From Aestuariivita sp. (GTDB lineage Bacteria > Pseudomonadota > Alphaproteobacteria > Rhodobacterales > Rhodobacteraceae), in NCBI GenBank assembly GCA_026710045.1, contig JAPORU010000050.1, positions 1-46,209 of the forward strand: a DNA stretch of 46,209 nt. The letters run 5' to 3'. Position 1 is the first letter of the stretch. Each line of letters begins with the position of its first letter. Of the stretch, positions 1-9,288 are shown in pieces. Position numbers and translations under genes: made by a program. The notes below the pieces were generated by a model. The model was not told the origin of the DNA, searched no databases, and saw only the letters and a list, made by a program, of their open reading frames with translations.

Positions 1-419
1 GAAAAAATATTCCGGTAAATCGCAAAAACAATGAAATTTGACGAATTTTTCGAAAATTTTGTTAAAGATGGGTCAATGCTCGACACGTGGAATCGACGTT
101 CCGTATTGTGAGACGGTTTTTGTGCCGGTTGTGGGGATCTCGGGTCCCGGACGCATTAAGACGCGTCCGGTCGGCGCATGGGGAAACCGGGAGGAAGAGG
201 AGTTAATCCCGTAGCAGCGAAGATGCGGGCGACGATCCAGTGCGTCAGGGGCCGATATCGACCGCGGGGCAATCCGGCACTCGACCAAGGATCTGCTAAG
301 GATTCACCGTTGGTTGTCCTTATCTCGTTGTGCGGCTTCGGCTTTAGGGGGATACGAGGTTGACCTATGGATGTTGAAGACTTAGATTGAACAATAAATG
401 ATAATCATGTGATCACACC
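1..419. other. Intergenic start of window, no gene seen
   Basis: No convincing coding region. The first 70 bases are A+T rich, with a TTTTCGAAAA-type palindrome near base 50; the rest is G+C rich. A perfect 10-bp palindrome TGTGATCACA lies at 408-417, directly before the ATG at 420. It resembles the two arms of a CRP-type site without the usual six-base centre, so I do not call it an operator. Confidence 0.5.
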
Positions 420-683
420 ATGGCAGAAGCCGTCTTTGATACTTTGACTGTAACACGCCAGCTTGAGGCCAAGGGTGGTTTTAGTTCCGATCAAGCCGCC
501 GCGATCACGGAAGCCGTCCGATCCGGTGTAACGGGTGGTGTCGCGACGAAAACCGATGTCGCGGAACTTAAGGCCGAGTTTGCGAGACGTGAAACGCGGT
601 TGATCCTGACGATTGCCGGAATGATGACGATTGCCGTTGCTATTCTCGGGATCCTGATCCGCTGGCCCGTGCCACCGGTCTGA
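420..683 (+). CDS. Small coiled-coil, tail-anchored membrane protein (DUF1640/CCDC90-like)
   Basis: An 87-residue protein. The N-terminal part (about 8-60) is a predicted amphipathic helix with the pattern seen in small alphaproteobacterial DUF1640-type proteins: FDTL followed by a helix, ATKTDVAELKAE, then a charged coiled coil. Residues about 62-81 form one hydrophobic segment and the protein ends RWPVPPV. Such proteins are thought to be membrane-anchored coiled coils of unknown function. The last dozen residues nearly match the end of the next gene (1004-1288), which suggests duplication. There is no strong ribosome binding site before the ATG; a palindrome occupies that position. Family assignment is by pattern only. 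Confidence 0.6.
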   Translation: MAEAVFDTLTVTRQLEAKGGFSSDQAAAITEAVRSGVTGGVATKTDVAELKAEFARRETRLILTIAGMMTIAVAILGILIRWPVPPV

Positions 684-1003
684 TCCGGGGCCGTCGGATC
701 AGACCTGACACAGAAGGATCTTATGCGACAGAGGATCTTGGGTTTCAAAACCTTTCCTTTTTCAGGATTGGGTGTCGTGTGGATTGTTCTTTGGAGTTAT
801 GACCTTTTCCAAAGTCATTTTCGATCGGGTCGTGCTCTACGGCGTCTTCTCGGCGTTCTCTAAGCGTGTGTCATTCTATAACAGGATTATACAGTAAGAA
901 ATGAGCAGTTTCGGGCCGTATACACCGTTGTTATGAGCCGGATCGGCAGTGACCGTCCTATCACGCCGTTGACGCACGGGATGGAAAGGATTAAGGTGAG
1001 ATA

Positions 1004-1288
1004 ATGGATGAGGCACCCGACAACCGCGAGCTCGCGCACCGGATCGCTTTATTGGAGGAACGTATGAATACACATTCTGCGGAAAACGAAACGGCTCTCG
1101 AACGGATGAACACATTTCTTACGTCTCGATTTGATGGACTGCAAATCGAGATCGCAAACCGCGATAAAGAAGCGGCGAACCGCGATAAAGCGAATATCCA
1201 ATGGATGGCGGGACTGGTGCTGGGCGCCGCCGTGCTGATCATCGCCGTCCTCGGGATCCTCATCCGCTGGCCCGCACCGCCCGTCTAA
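1004..1288 (+). CDS. Small coiled-coil membrane protein, paralogue of preceding gene
   Basis: A 94-residue protein with a clear Shine-Dalgarno (AAGGTGAG at 993-1000) before the ATG. Residues 5-65 are strongly charged and predicted coiled coil, including the tandem motif ANRDKEAANRDKA at about 51-63. Residues about 67-87 form a single membrane helix, and the C-terminus ILIRWPAPPV matches ILIRWPVPPV of the upstream protein. The nucleotide sequence over that tail is also nearly the same in the two genes, so the tail is either a recent duplication or under strong constraint. Function is unknown. The 320 bases between the two genes hold no other recognisable feature. Confidence 0.6.
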   Translation: MDEAPDNRELAHRIALLEERMNTHSAENETALERMNTFLTSRFDGLQIEIANRDKEAANRDKANIQWMAGLVLGAAVLIIAVLGILIRWPAPPV

Positions 1289-1571
1289 GTCCAACGGATA
1301 CAGGCGCCTCTGGATCGTCGTCTTTCCCGGCGCCAAACACCCGGCCCGGTCCCAATCCGGCGCGTCGGATGTACGGTGTCGGGTGAACGGGTTCATGCTC
1401 TTCTCCTGAAAAGTGAGAAAGTCGAGTCTCCGATCAGGTCTTCCAACAAACGTACATTGTGCCAAAGCGGAGGAGCAAGGCCACCGGCGGACCGGGTCCG
1501 GTCGCACGGGAACACCGGATCGGCGGCTAAGGAGACCGGATCGTGTCCGGGTGTAAGTACGGCTTGACAGT

Positions 1572-1617
1572 CTTTATAAATGTCTGAAATTTGACACTTA
1601 TCAGACATTTTATAAGG
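1572..1617. repeat. Long imperfect inverted repeat (candidate operator or hairpin)
   Basis: Left arm 1572-1587 (CTTTATAAATGTCTGA) and right arm 1601-1617 (TCAGACATTTTATAAGG) are complementary except for one mismatch and one bulged base, with a 13-base centre. It is A+T rich in a G+C-rich stretch. It lies about 100 bases beyond the stop of the minus-strand carboxypeptidase gene and could act as a terminator hairpin or an operator. There is no U-tract on either strand. The rest of 1289-1714 shows no gene. Confidence 0.45.
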
Positions 1618-1714
1618 AGAAATCGGTGCCCATGATCTAGCCCAAGCCCAATCTTTCCTTTTGTTCGTGGCCCATGAGTCTTGTTGGTTCATGACGATGA
1701 AGTGCGATTAAATG

Positions 1715-3208
1715 CTAAAGCGGATCAAGAACAAGACATGGGATGTTTCGTGCTTTAAGACGCCGGCATGCGCGATCGGCATTTTTTCGCGTCAGTTTAC
1801 GAAAGTTTGCGTCAAATCCGAGAGGGCTTCTTTCGGTCTGACGTTCGGCATCTTCAAACAGGGCAATTTCAGCGAGTGACGTAGATACCAGAAACCGCTC
1901 AGCTTGCGAGCGGGTGTTGAAGCGACCGATGTTAATCCCCCAACGTTTCTCTGCGGCATTGATGAGCTGCGTGTCACCCTCTCCGATGCGATCTCTGTCC
2001 TCAGTGAATTGCGCACGGCCTGTTTGATTTGAGGCTCTATTCCTAGGTCGGAAGATGGGACGAAGCAACGAATCAATCGCGGCTGATGGGTTCGATTCAT
2101 TCGATGCGACCTCATGGGCGCTAGGATGATCGGTTTCTCGCTGAGGCGAATTGATTTCAGAAATGGCTTCGGAAATCTTGCGCTGGAGTTCTGCTTCTTC
2201 TTGACTTGCGAGAATGGAAATGACGTCATTGATTGTCGAACCGGACGAGCGTGCAAAGGGTCGATCAAGCGGAACAAGGCTTGTGGTTGTTTGGCCGCTG
2301 CGCCGTGTAATTTTATGTTTGAGGCCTGACGTATTGGCGTAGCGTGGTGGGTCGGGTTTGCGAACAGGTGCATGTTTCGGGGCACGTTCGAATCCCATAT
2401 CCAGTAACTCCGCTACGCGCGCGTTTCGGGATGCGGCCGTCCTTCCGCCAAACATCGTGGCAATGATTCGCTTGTTTCCGCGGCGTGCAGACGCGACGAG
2501 GTTAAAACCGGCGGCTCTGGTGTAACCGGTCTTGATTCCGTCCGCGCCGCTGTATGCTCGCAGCAGTTTTCGATTTGTGTTGGTCACGTCACGCACACCG
2601 GCATGGGTCGACCTTCGGGAGAAGAGATTGTAGTAGTCGGGAAAGTCATAGAACAATCTGCGTCCCAGGATGGTCATATCGCGAGCGGTCGAAAGATGTC
2701 CGTTTTCGGTCAATCCATGTGCGTTTTTTAAGGTTGTACGCGTCATTCCTAGGGCTTTGGCGGTGGCATTCATTCGACGCGCAAATGCCGCCTCAGATTT
2801 TGATATGGCTTCGGCAATCGCTGTTGCGGCGTCGTTCGCGGATCGTATTGCCGAGGCGCGGATCAGATAACGCAGTGCAATACGTTGTCCGGCTTTCAGA
2901 CCGAGTTTGGAGGGGGGTTCAGATGCCGCCTTTTTGGAAATGAGAACCTTGGTATCGAGAGAGATCTCGTTATTTTCGACGGCCTCAAACGTGACATACA
3001 GCATCATCATTTTTGTCAAGGACGCGGGGTGAAGCCGCGTATCCGCATTGCGGGAGTGCAGTATCTCGCCCGTCCGCGCATCCATCACCATAGCAGCGTA
3101 AGGGGCGGCCGCGACACCGAGTGGCATCATCAGAGAAATACTAAAGGTGAGGAAGACGGCCCAACTCCATCTCACAATTTTATGATTTTGTGATCGAATG
3201 AAAGTCAT
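1715..3208 (-). CDS. Serine-type D-Ala-D-Ala carboxypeptidase (S11) with C-terminal SPOR domain
   Basis: A 497-residue penicillin-binding protein of the DacA/PBP5 family, which trims the terminal D-alanine of peptidoglycan pentapeptides in the periplasm. A signal peptide covers residues 1-35 (hydrophobic core ending GVAAA). The three active-site motifs are present: SLTK at 63-66, SAN at 123-125 and KTG at 226-228. The catalytic domain ends near 275. A charged, low-complexity linker follows to about 415, and the last 80 residues (from EKRWGINIGRF) have the SPOR pattern that binds denuded glycan at division sites. The SPOR tail replaces the amphipathic anchor of E. coli PBP5 and is common in Alphaproteobacteria. 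The specific gene symbol is uncertain. Confidence 0.92.
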   Translation of the reverse strand: MTFIRSQNHKIVRWSWAVFLTFSISLMMPLGVAAAPYAAMVMDARTGEILHSRNADTRLHPASLTKMMMLYVTFEAVENNEISLDTKVLISKKAASEPPSKLGLKAGQRIALRYLIRASAIRSANDAATAIAEAISKSEAAFARRMNATAKALGMTRTTLKNAHGLTENGHLSTARDMTILGRRLFYDFPDYYNLFSRRSTHAGVRDVTNTNRKLLRAYSGADGIKTGYTRAAGFNLVASARRGNKRIIATMFGGRTAASRNARVAELLDMGFERAPKHAPVRKPDPPRYANTSGLKHKITRRSGQTTTSLVPLDRPFARSSGSTINDVISILASQEEAELQRKISEAISEINSPQRETDHPSAHEVASNESNPSAAIDSLLRPIFRPRNRASNQTGRAQFTEDRDRIGEGDTQLINAAEKRWGINIGRFNTRSQAERFLVSTSLAEIALFEDAERQTERSPLGFDANFRKLTRKNADRACRRLKARNIPCLVLDPL

Positions 3209-4284
3209 AGTTTGTATGGCTTTTTCATGAGGTTCATATTGAAGAAATGATGTGAAGAGTCGGCTACAGAGGTTCTCTTATCTGTTGATCACACGAGCCT
3301 ATTTCCGAACTCGTAAAAAATTCTCTATAGAACAATTGGTCATCATAACATACCTCCAAAATATTGACTCCATCTGTGCAGTAAGTCTCCCTAAGTCTTT
3401 GCTGCCTCGTTTAATGTCAGACTTTGAGCATTTTCGGTTGCTTGTTCAACCACTCCTTGGGCGGGTCTCACGGCCAAATTTATGTCCGAATTTCTTGGGA
3501 AACTGCCGTGAAAGATAGGATTCACCCAGTTCGGAATCCGTATACTGACCGATCATAGGCTTCGTGTTCAAGCGCGGCACAAGCTTGTGTCGGTCATGTA
3601 CAGACTGTCTTCCACGTGTGGCCATCGTATGCGATCTTCGTTGATAGGTGTTGTTTGAACGCGCGTCTACGAGCTCGATACCGGGGATCTGGATCAAGAA
3701 TTCAGATCGCATTATGTGGGGAAGCTCAAAGGCGATCGCGTGTTCAACCCGGGATAGGACACAATTGGGTCGTGTTCGGAATAACCCCATAAGCTCTGTC
3801 ATCGCCGTGAACGGGTGCCGTTCATGATCCGAATCCTGCATGGTTCTGTCTGCTCTACATCCTCGAAAGTGCGATTTTATCGCTTATATTTCGTCTCACA
3901 TAGCGGGTGTTTGTAGCACCTGTCAACAGCCTGTTGTCCCCTCTGTGTGTTCTGTGGTTCCGGATGTACAGCGAAGCAGCACCAAAAGGATCGTCCATTG
4001 TTGGAACCGTGCGCGGTGGACCCAGTGTGTCGTTGTTGAAAAATCGGTTCAATCGATTCTGTGATAGATATCGAAAATCAGTAATTTTTTGCGGTGATGA
4101 AGATTGTCGCAAATTGACAGAATTGTCGTTAAACATATATTGAATGACCTATTGCTTGATGGACGCCGGACGCGCTGAACGGTCGTCGGACGATCCCTTA
4201 ATAGTGGTGTGCAGAAAACTTATTGAGTTTGCGTGGCTTTTTCCTACTTGCCAACTCGTGTAGGCCGGAGTTGAAGCCGGATCA
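3209..4284. other. 1.1-kb gap, no recognised gene
   Basis: Several short open frames occur. The longest is minus 3446-3841 (131 residues), which has no recognisable domain, signal peptide or ribosome binding site. The region separates the minus-strand carboxypeptidase from plus-strand clpS, so both promoters should lie here. I cannot tell whether it holds a decayed gene. Confidence 0.4.
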
Positions 4285-4659
4285 ATGAGACTTTATTCGC
4301 AATCAGAAGTGTATTCTAATATGAATTTTTTTGATTTGATTATGCAAGGAGAAGACGAGGATGAGAATATCCTTGTCCTCACGAAGACGGTTTCAAAAAC
4401 GAAACGGCCACCTCTATACAAGGTCCTTCTGCTCAATGATGACTATACGCCAATGGAGTTTGTTGTAGTCGTTCTGGAGCGTTTTTTTGGGATGACATAT
4501 GAAAAGGCTTTTGAAGTTATGTTAACAGTACATAAGAAAGGGGTTGCGGTCGTTGGCGTGTTCAGTTTTGAGATTGCAGAGACAAAAGTTGGACAGGTTA
4601 TGGAATTTGCTCAGCGTCACCAACACCCGCTTCAATGTACGCTTGAGAAAGAAGATTAG
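4285..4659 (+). CDS. clpS: ClpS, ATP-dependent Clp protease adaptor
   Basis: ClpS binds N-degron substrates (Leu, Phe, Tyr, Trp at the N-terminus) and delivers them to ClpAP. The core is clear: [19 protein letters not shown], in which NDD-TPMEFV forms part of the N-degron pocket, then [16 protein letters not shown] and [10 protein letters not shown] at the end. The family usually reads GVFPYEIAE where this protein has GVFSFEIAE. The frame gives 124 residues. ATG codons at 4321 and 4342 would give 112 or 105 residues, closer to the usual length, and none has a strong Shine-Dalgarno, so the start is uncertain. clpA, which often follows clpS, is not next to it. Confidence 0.93.
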   Translation: MRLYSQSEVYSNMNFFDLIMQGEDEDENILVLTKTVSKTKRPPLYKVLLLNDDYTPMEFVVVVLERFFGMTYEKAFEVMLTVHKKGVAVVGVFSFEIAETKVGQVMEFAQRHQHPLQCTLEKED

Positions 4660-5058
4660 TATTCGGAAATTATTGACGTGTTTGTTTGCAATGATGGAGA
4701 CCGTAGATTCTTCGACTGTTCAGTTTTATGAACAGAATAGGTGTGTCAAAAATGAAATTGATCTTCTCATTCATTCACATCTGTTGGTCCACGCGGGGTC
4801 GGCTTGAGGAACGACGGCCAGATGACTGCAGAGGATCGGATTATTCGTTGCGCGTACGAAGAGAACGTGAGCATGCTGAGATCGCGATAAGATCGCGTAT
4901 TCAAAGGATCAATGGGTGTCTTCCGTCGCGGGATGTGTGAGGCGAATGTGTACGATGTCTCTTTCACATAGGGTCACTGATGGGTATTGCTGTTCGGAAG
5001 TCTCATTTCTGACTTAGAAGAGTTTCTTTGATATGGGAGTGCAAAGGGGAAACCAGTT
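4660..5058. other. Gap between clpS and the SDR gene
   Basis: Only short open frames without recognisable domains. Nothing resembling the start of clpA is present. Confidence 0.4.
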
Positions 5059-5862
5059 ATGTCTTTTTCCATTTCTGGAAAGACAGTCATTGTAACAGGA
5101 GCGGCAAATGGGATTGGTCTCGCAATTGGTCGAGATTTCCTCGAGAGCGGTGCCAATGTCGTGTTTGCCGACATGGACCAAAAGGCTCTCGAGAAGCAGC
5201 TTGGAGGTGGTCTCGATAATGGAGCGGTTCATTACTATGCCGGAGACTTGCGAGAAAAACTTACGATTGCCAATCTTCTGTCGGCAACAATCGATGCGTT
5301 TGGTCGGGTGGACATTTTGGTGAATGGTGCACGGCAAGTGTCAGTGTCTGACCCATTGTCATCCGATGATGATACCCTTGAAAAAATGCTCTACCAGAAC
5401 TTAATCCCGGCGTTTCGACTCAATCAATTGGTCGCAAATCGAATGATCAAGCAAGCCGGCGGCCGAGATGATGACGGACAGGTTGGATCAATAATCAACT
5501 TGAGTTCAATAGCGGCCCGCCGCACCCACCCAAAGTTACTGGCCTATTCAGTGAGTTCCGCCGCACTTGATCAGCTCACACGATCCATGGCTGTGGCCTT
5601 GGCCCCACATCGTATCCGCGTGAATGCTGTCGCCTTCGGATCGGTGATGAGTGCATCATTGCTCTCGATGCTAAAGCAAAACACAGACTATCGAAAAGAT
5701 ATCATAAGCCATACACCTCTTAACAGAATTGCTGCGCCAAATGAATTGGTCGATACCGTGAAGTTCCTGGCCTCGGAAGCCTCCGGATTCATTACGGGTC
5801 AAATTCTAACCATCGATGGAGGGCGAACGTTGCTCGACCCTGTTGCAGCCCCGGTGCACTAG
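5059..5862 (+). CDS. SDR-family oxidoreductase-like protein lacking the catalytic Lys
   Basis: A 267-residue Rossmann protein of the short-chain dehydrogenase/reductase family. Visible motifs are the nucleotide-binding TGAANGIG (13-20), LVNGA (88-92, in place of NNAG), the catalytic Ser region (INLSS, 146-150) and the C-terminal FITGQILTIDGGRTLLDP. The active-site YxxxK reads YSVSS, with Tyr163 present but Ser167 where Lys is expected. The codons are clear (tat tca gtg agt tcc), so this is not a frame problem. The protein may bind NAD(P) without classical SDR catalysis, or use another base. It lies just upstream of hemF on the same strand, with 246 bases between; whether they share a promoter is not visible. 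Substrate unknown. GGGGAAACC precedes the ATG. Confidence 0.85.
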   Translation: MSFSISGKTVIVTGAANGIGLAIGRDFLESGANVVFADMDQKALEKQLGGGLDNGAVHYYAGDLREKLTIANLLSATIDAFGRVDILVNGARQVSVSDPLSSDDDTLEKMLYQNLIPAFRLNQLVANRMIKQAGGRDDDGQVGSIINLSSIAARRTHPKLLAYSVSSAALDQLTRSMAVALAPHRIRVNAVAFGSVMSASLLSMLKQNTDYRKDIISHTPLNRIAAPNELVDTVKFLASEASGFITGQILTIDGGRTLLDPVAAPVH

Positions 5863-6108
5863 ACTGTCGATAATTTTGTGGACGTCGTCCAGTCTGATAT
5901 TTTATGCATTCGATAGCAGACATTGTCTTGAAGATTTGTTTGACGGCATCCGAATAGGGGCGTGTTGTGATCCAACCAGGATATCACAGAGTGAGCGAAA
6001 CAAAGTTTGTCGAGGTCAATGAATGCGTCAAAAGGGCCATTCCATGTCATTGATAGGTGCGAGAGAGAGGCAGAGGTATTCGCATTCTGGAGTTTACAAG
6101 AGAGACTG

Positions 6109-7002
6109 ATGGATACGGAATTTGACAACCAAAAAGCTCGAGCCGCAGGATGGTTTCGAAGTCTTCGCGACAAAATTGTAGCCACATTTGAAGAGCTGGA
6201 AAAGAGTCATACTGAGGGAGTCTTGAGTGACCATCCTCCACGAAAGTTTGAGGTGAGAGCGACAAAACGCAAGGGTCAGGAAGACGAAGATGCGGGTGGC
6301 GGATTGATGAGCGTGTTACGCGGTGGTCGCGTATTCGAGAAGGTCGGAGTAAATATATCGACGGTATTTGGGACTCTGAGTGTCACGGCGCAGTCGGAAA
6401 TGATGTCTCGCAAGGCCCTGTCCGATGTGGAGGCTGATCCACGTTTTTGGGCAAGCGGTATCAGTCTTGTGGCACATATGCAGAACCCTCATTGCCCTGC
6501 GGTACATATGAACACCCGTATGTTTTGGACTCCACATGCCTGGTGGTTTGGTGGTGGAAGCGACCTTAATCCGTGTATTGAATATGAAGACGATACGACT
6601 CATTTTCATACGACACAAGAGTCGTATCTGAAAGTGCATGATGCAAAGCACTATCCACGGTTCAAGCAGTGGGCGGATGAGTATTTCTTCATCCCACATA
6701 GAGGGCGTGCTCGTGGCGTTGGCGGTATTTTTGTTGACGATTACTGTACCGGTCATTGGGAGAGCGATTTTGCACTTATTCAGGATATCGGACGCGCTTT
6801 CTTGCCCGCCTTTGTTCCTTTGGTCGAGAAGCGCCGCTGCCAATCTTGGACGGACGGCGATAAGGATATCCAGCTTGTGCATCGCGGTCTCTATGCTGAA
6901 TATAATTTGGTCTATGATCGAGGAACGAAGTTTGGATTGGCAACGGGGCATGACGCAGAGGCCGTGTTGATGAGTTTGCCACCCTTGGCAAAGTGGACGT
7001 GA
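6109..7002 (+). CDS. hemF: Oxygen-dependent coproporphyrinogen III oxidase
   Basis: HemF oxidatively decarboxylates coproporphyrinogen III to protoporphyrinogen IX in heme synthesis, using O2. Conserved features include the GGGLMSVLRGGRVFEKVGVN block, NPHCPAVHMNTRMFW, WWFGGGSDLNPC, HFHTTQESYL, KHYPRFKQWADEYFFIPHRGRARGVGG and the tail YNLVYDRGTKFGLATG followed by MSLPPLAKW. The open frame continues upstream to 6007, but homology starts around MDTEFDNQKARAAGWF, so I place the start at 6109, giving 297 residues, near the usual 300. hemC and hemE are close by, making this a compact heme locus. Use of the O2-dependent enzyme is consistent with aerobic growth. Confidence 0.94.
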   Translation: MDTEFDNQKARAAGWFRSLRDKIVATFEELEKSHTEGVLSDHPPRKFEVRATKRKGQEDEDAGGGLMSVLRGGRVFEKVGVNISTVFGTLSVTAQSEMMSRKALSDVEADPRFWASGISLVAHMQNPHCPAVHMNTRMFWTPHAWWFGGGSDLNPCIEYEDDTTHFHTTQESYLKVHDAKHYPRFKQWADEYFFIPHRGRARGVGGIFVDDYCTGHWESDFALIQDIGRAFLPAFVPLVEKRRCQSWTDGDKDIQLVHRGLYAEYNLVYDRGTKFGLATGHDAEAVLMSLPPLAKWT

Positions 7003-7063
7003 TCAGGTTGCCTATGTGGGTCATGATGAAGGTGTCTGTTTGAAAGCCCGTTTTTCGTCATGT

Positions 7064-8023
7064 CTAAGTTTTCTGGAACACGGAGTCCTTTAAAAAGTCA
7101 GTACCGGCATGATCGAGTAAGGTCCGCGCCATTTCATGTCCTAATCGAGCGCCATCTTCAATAGGAGAGACGAATGTGTCGGCATACATTTCGGATCCGT
7201 CTGGCCGTAAAATCTGACCTCTCAGTCGTAGATTTCCGTCAATAAAGTCAGCGAGGCCCGCAATCGGGGTTTCGCATGAACCGTCGAGTGTGGCTAAAAA
7301 AGATCTTTCGGCAGCCAATTTTTGCGCGGTTGGTGGATCATGGATAGCTTCCAGGAGTCCGGCCACGTATGTATCGTCTTCACGGCGTTCAATGCCAATA
7401 GCCCCTTGTGCGACGGCGGGTAGCATTTCCTGAGGATCAATAGGGTATCGTGGGACATCGCCTAAACACAGGCGATTCAGACCGGCCATCGCGAGGAACG
7501 TACATCCGGCAACCCCCGCATTCAATTTACGCAGTCGCGTCTGTACATTTCCACGAAACTCAATCACCTGCAGATCCGGGCGTTTGTACAGAATTTGTGC
7601 TCTCCGACGGAGACTCGAGGTGCCAATGATCGTCGAGGGATCCAATTGATCGAGTGCTGCTCCATGATTGGAAATAAGTGCATCGCGTACATCTTCACGC
7701 GGTAAATAGGTATCGAGGATCAATCCCTGAGGCTGGTCGACCGGCATGTCCTTCATGGAATGGACGGCGATATCTATTTTTTCCGAGAGCAAGTCTTCTT
7801 CAATTTCGCGTGTAAACAGTCCCTTTCCTCCAATGTCCTTCAGAGGCCGGTCCTGAATCATATCACCTGTGACCTTAATGATGACGATGTCGAACGCTTC
7901 GTTCGGAAGATCAAAGGCCATTGCCAATCGATCTCGGGTCTCTGTGGCTTGCGCTAAGGCGAGTGGTGAACCACGGGTTCCAATTTTCAGCGGACTTTGT
8001 GGGGATGGTCGTTTCTGCGGCAT
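7064..8023 (-). CDS. hemC: Porphobilinogen deaminase (hydroxymethylbilane synthase)
   Basis: HemC polymerises four porphobilinogens to hydroxymethylbilane in the cytosol. The 319-residue protein shows the whole family pattern: IGTRGSPLALAQA near the N-terminus, GGKGLFTREIE, AVHSMKDMP with the catalytic Asp at 92, IGTSSLRRRAQ, EFRGNVQTRLRKL, AMAGLNRL, MLPAVAQGAIGIE, and LDGSCETPIAG, where Cys250 carries the dipyrromethane cofactor. It converges on hemF (61 bases between stops) and diverges from hemE, with 96 bases between start codons, an arrangement known in other Alphaproteobacteria. Confidence 0.96.
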   Translation of the reverse strand: MPQKRPSPQSPLKIGTRGSPLALAQATETRDRLAMAFDLPNEAFDIVIIKVTGDMIQDRPLKDIGGKGLFTREIEEDLLSEKIDIAVHSMKDMPVDQPQGLILDTYLPREDVRDALISNHGAALDQLDPSTIIGTSSLRRRAQILYKRPDLQVIEFRGNVQTRLRKLNAGVAGCTFLAMAGLNRLCLGDVPRYPIDPQEMLPAVAQGAIGIERREDDTYVAGLLEAIHDPPTAQKLAAERSFLATLDGSCETPIAGLADFIDGNLRLRGQILRPDGSEMYADTFVSPIEDGARLGHEMARTLLDHAGTDFLKDSVFQKT

Positions 8024-8119
8024 GGGATAGTGTCAGTTTCAGATGTATTTTAATAAATGTCACTTGATAAAGAAGGCGGAATCAATGATTGATCACAGTT
8101 TTAGATAAAAGAGGAAGCA
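8024..8119. promoter_or_regulatory. Divergent hemC/hemE promoter region with a 13-bp palindrome
   Basis: Both hem genes must be expressed from these 96 bases. A perfect palindrome ATCAATgATTGAT lies at 8081-8093, about 27 bases before the hemE ATG. It is the reverse arrangement of an FNR box half-site pair (TTGAT/ATCAA), so I do not assign it to FNR. A Shine-Dalgarno GAGGAAG precedes hemE. Confidence 0.4.
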
Positions 8120-9163
8120 ATGGCAAAAGGCAAACTGCTCATACGTGCTTTAAAGGGTGAAAACCTCTCTGTTCCTCCCATATGGGTGATGCGGCAAGCG
8201 GGTCGCTACTTGCCTGAGTATCGCGCGACACGTGAGAAGGCCGGAGATTTTCTGTCATTGTGCTACAACAGCGATCTCGCCGCTGAAGTGACTCTCCAGC
8301 CCATTCGACGTTTTGGTTTCGATGCCGCGATTGTGTTTGCTGATATCCTTCTTTTGCCACACGCGCTGGGTTCGGATTTATGGTTTGTGACCGGCGAGGG
8401 CCCGCGATTATCGACGATTTCAGATGAGGCGGATGTCGAGAAACTGGTGGGTTGTGATGATATTCATGAACATCTTGCACCAGTTTACGAGACGATTCGA
8501 ATAGTGTGCAGAGAGCTACCTGCCGAGATCGCTTTGATCGGTTTTGCCGGCGCACCATGGACGGTGGCAACCTATATGATTGCCGGGCGAGGTACATCGA
8601 ATCAAGAACCGGCCCATCGCTTGATGGTGGAAAATGAGGGGTTATTCTCGCGGCTGATTGAACGACTAACAGACGCCACGATCCAGTATCTCGCGATGCA
8701 GATCGAAGCGGGAGCAGATTGTGTGAAGCTCTTTGATAGCTGGGCGGGATCCCTTGGTGGAGACGCCTTCGATAAGTTCGTCCTTAAACCCTGTCGTGAC
8801 ATCACAACCGCGCTAAAGGAGCAGTATCCAGATATTGCAGTTATCGGTTTTCCGCGTGAAGCGGGGGAACGGTATGTAGGTTTTGCAAAAGCGACAGGGG
8901 TGGATTGTGTCGCGCTGGACAGTGATGTGAATCCTGTCTGGGCGGCACAACATGTTCAGATTGATGGGTGTGTGCAAGGAAACCTGGCACCGTCGCATCT
9001 GGTCACCGGCGGTGAGGCACTGGTTGAACACACTCGAAAAATTGTAAACGCTTTCTCAAAAGGTGCTCATATCTTTAATCTTGGCCATGGAATTACACCC
9101 GATGGGAATCCAGACTACGTTCATCAGATGATCGAGACCGTGAGAGCGGAGAAGCCTGGATGA
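8120..9163 (+). CDS. hemE: Uroporphyrinogen decarboxylase
   Basis: HemE removes four carboxyl groups from uroporphyrinogen III to give coproporphyrinogen III, the substrate of HemF encoded nearby. The 347-residue protein has the N-terminal signature [37 protein letters not shown] (with the substrate-contacting Asp), [38 protein letters not shown] and [16 protein letters not shown] near the end. Length and start fit the family, and a GAGGAAG ribosome binding site stands just before the ATG. It is transcribed divergently from hemC. Confidence 0.96.
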   Translation: MAKGKLLIRALKGENLSVPPIWVMRQAGRYLPEYRATREKAGDFLSLCYNSDLAAEVTLQPIRRFGFDAAIVFADILLLPHALGSDLWFVTGEGPRLSTISDEADVEKLVGCDDIHEHLAPVYETIRIVCRELPAEIALIGFAGAPWTVATYMIAGRGTSNQEPAHRLMVENEGLFSRLIERLTDATIQYLAMQIEAGADCVKLFDSWAGSLGGDAFDKFVLKPCRDITTALKEQYPDIAVIGFPREAGERYVGFAKATGVDCVALDSDVNPVWAAQHVQIDGCVQGNLAPSHLVTGGEALVEHTRKIVNAFSKGAHIFNLGHGITPDGNPDYVHQMIETVRAEKPG

Positions 9164-9211
9164 AATCGATCTTGACGATCTGATGAAGCTCACTTAAGTC
9201 GAGAGCACTCG

Positions 9212-9288
9212 GGCGTGGTAGCTCAGTAGGTGAGAGCGCCGGATTCATAACCCGGAGGTCGGCGGTTCAAGTCCGCCCCACGCTACCA
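9212..9288 (+). tRNA. tRNA-Met (anticodon CAT)
   Basis: A full 77-base cloverleaf with encoded CCA. The acceptor stem pairs 9212-9218 with 9278-9284 (first pair G-T). The D arm is GCTC/GAGC, the anticodon loop TTCATAA has CAT at 9246-9248, and the T arm is GGCGG-TTCAAGT-CCGCC. The three G-C pairs of an initiator anticodon stem are not formed adjacent to the loop and position 1-72 is G-T, so elongator Met is preferred. An Ile tRNA with a lysidine-modified CAT anticodon cannot be fully excluded. Confidence 0.92.

Noticed and set aside
408-417. TGTGATCACA palindrome as a CRP/FNR site
   Set aside because: The two arms lack the six-base centre required by CRP, and it lies at the start codon rather than a promoter.
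3446-3841. 131-residue minus-strand frame between dacA-like and clpS genes
   Set aside because: No domain, signal peptide, ribosome binding site or context supports it.
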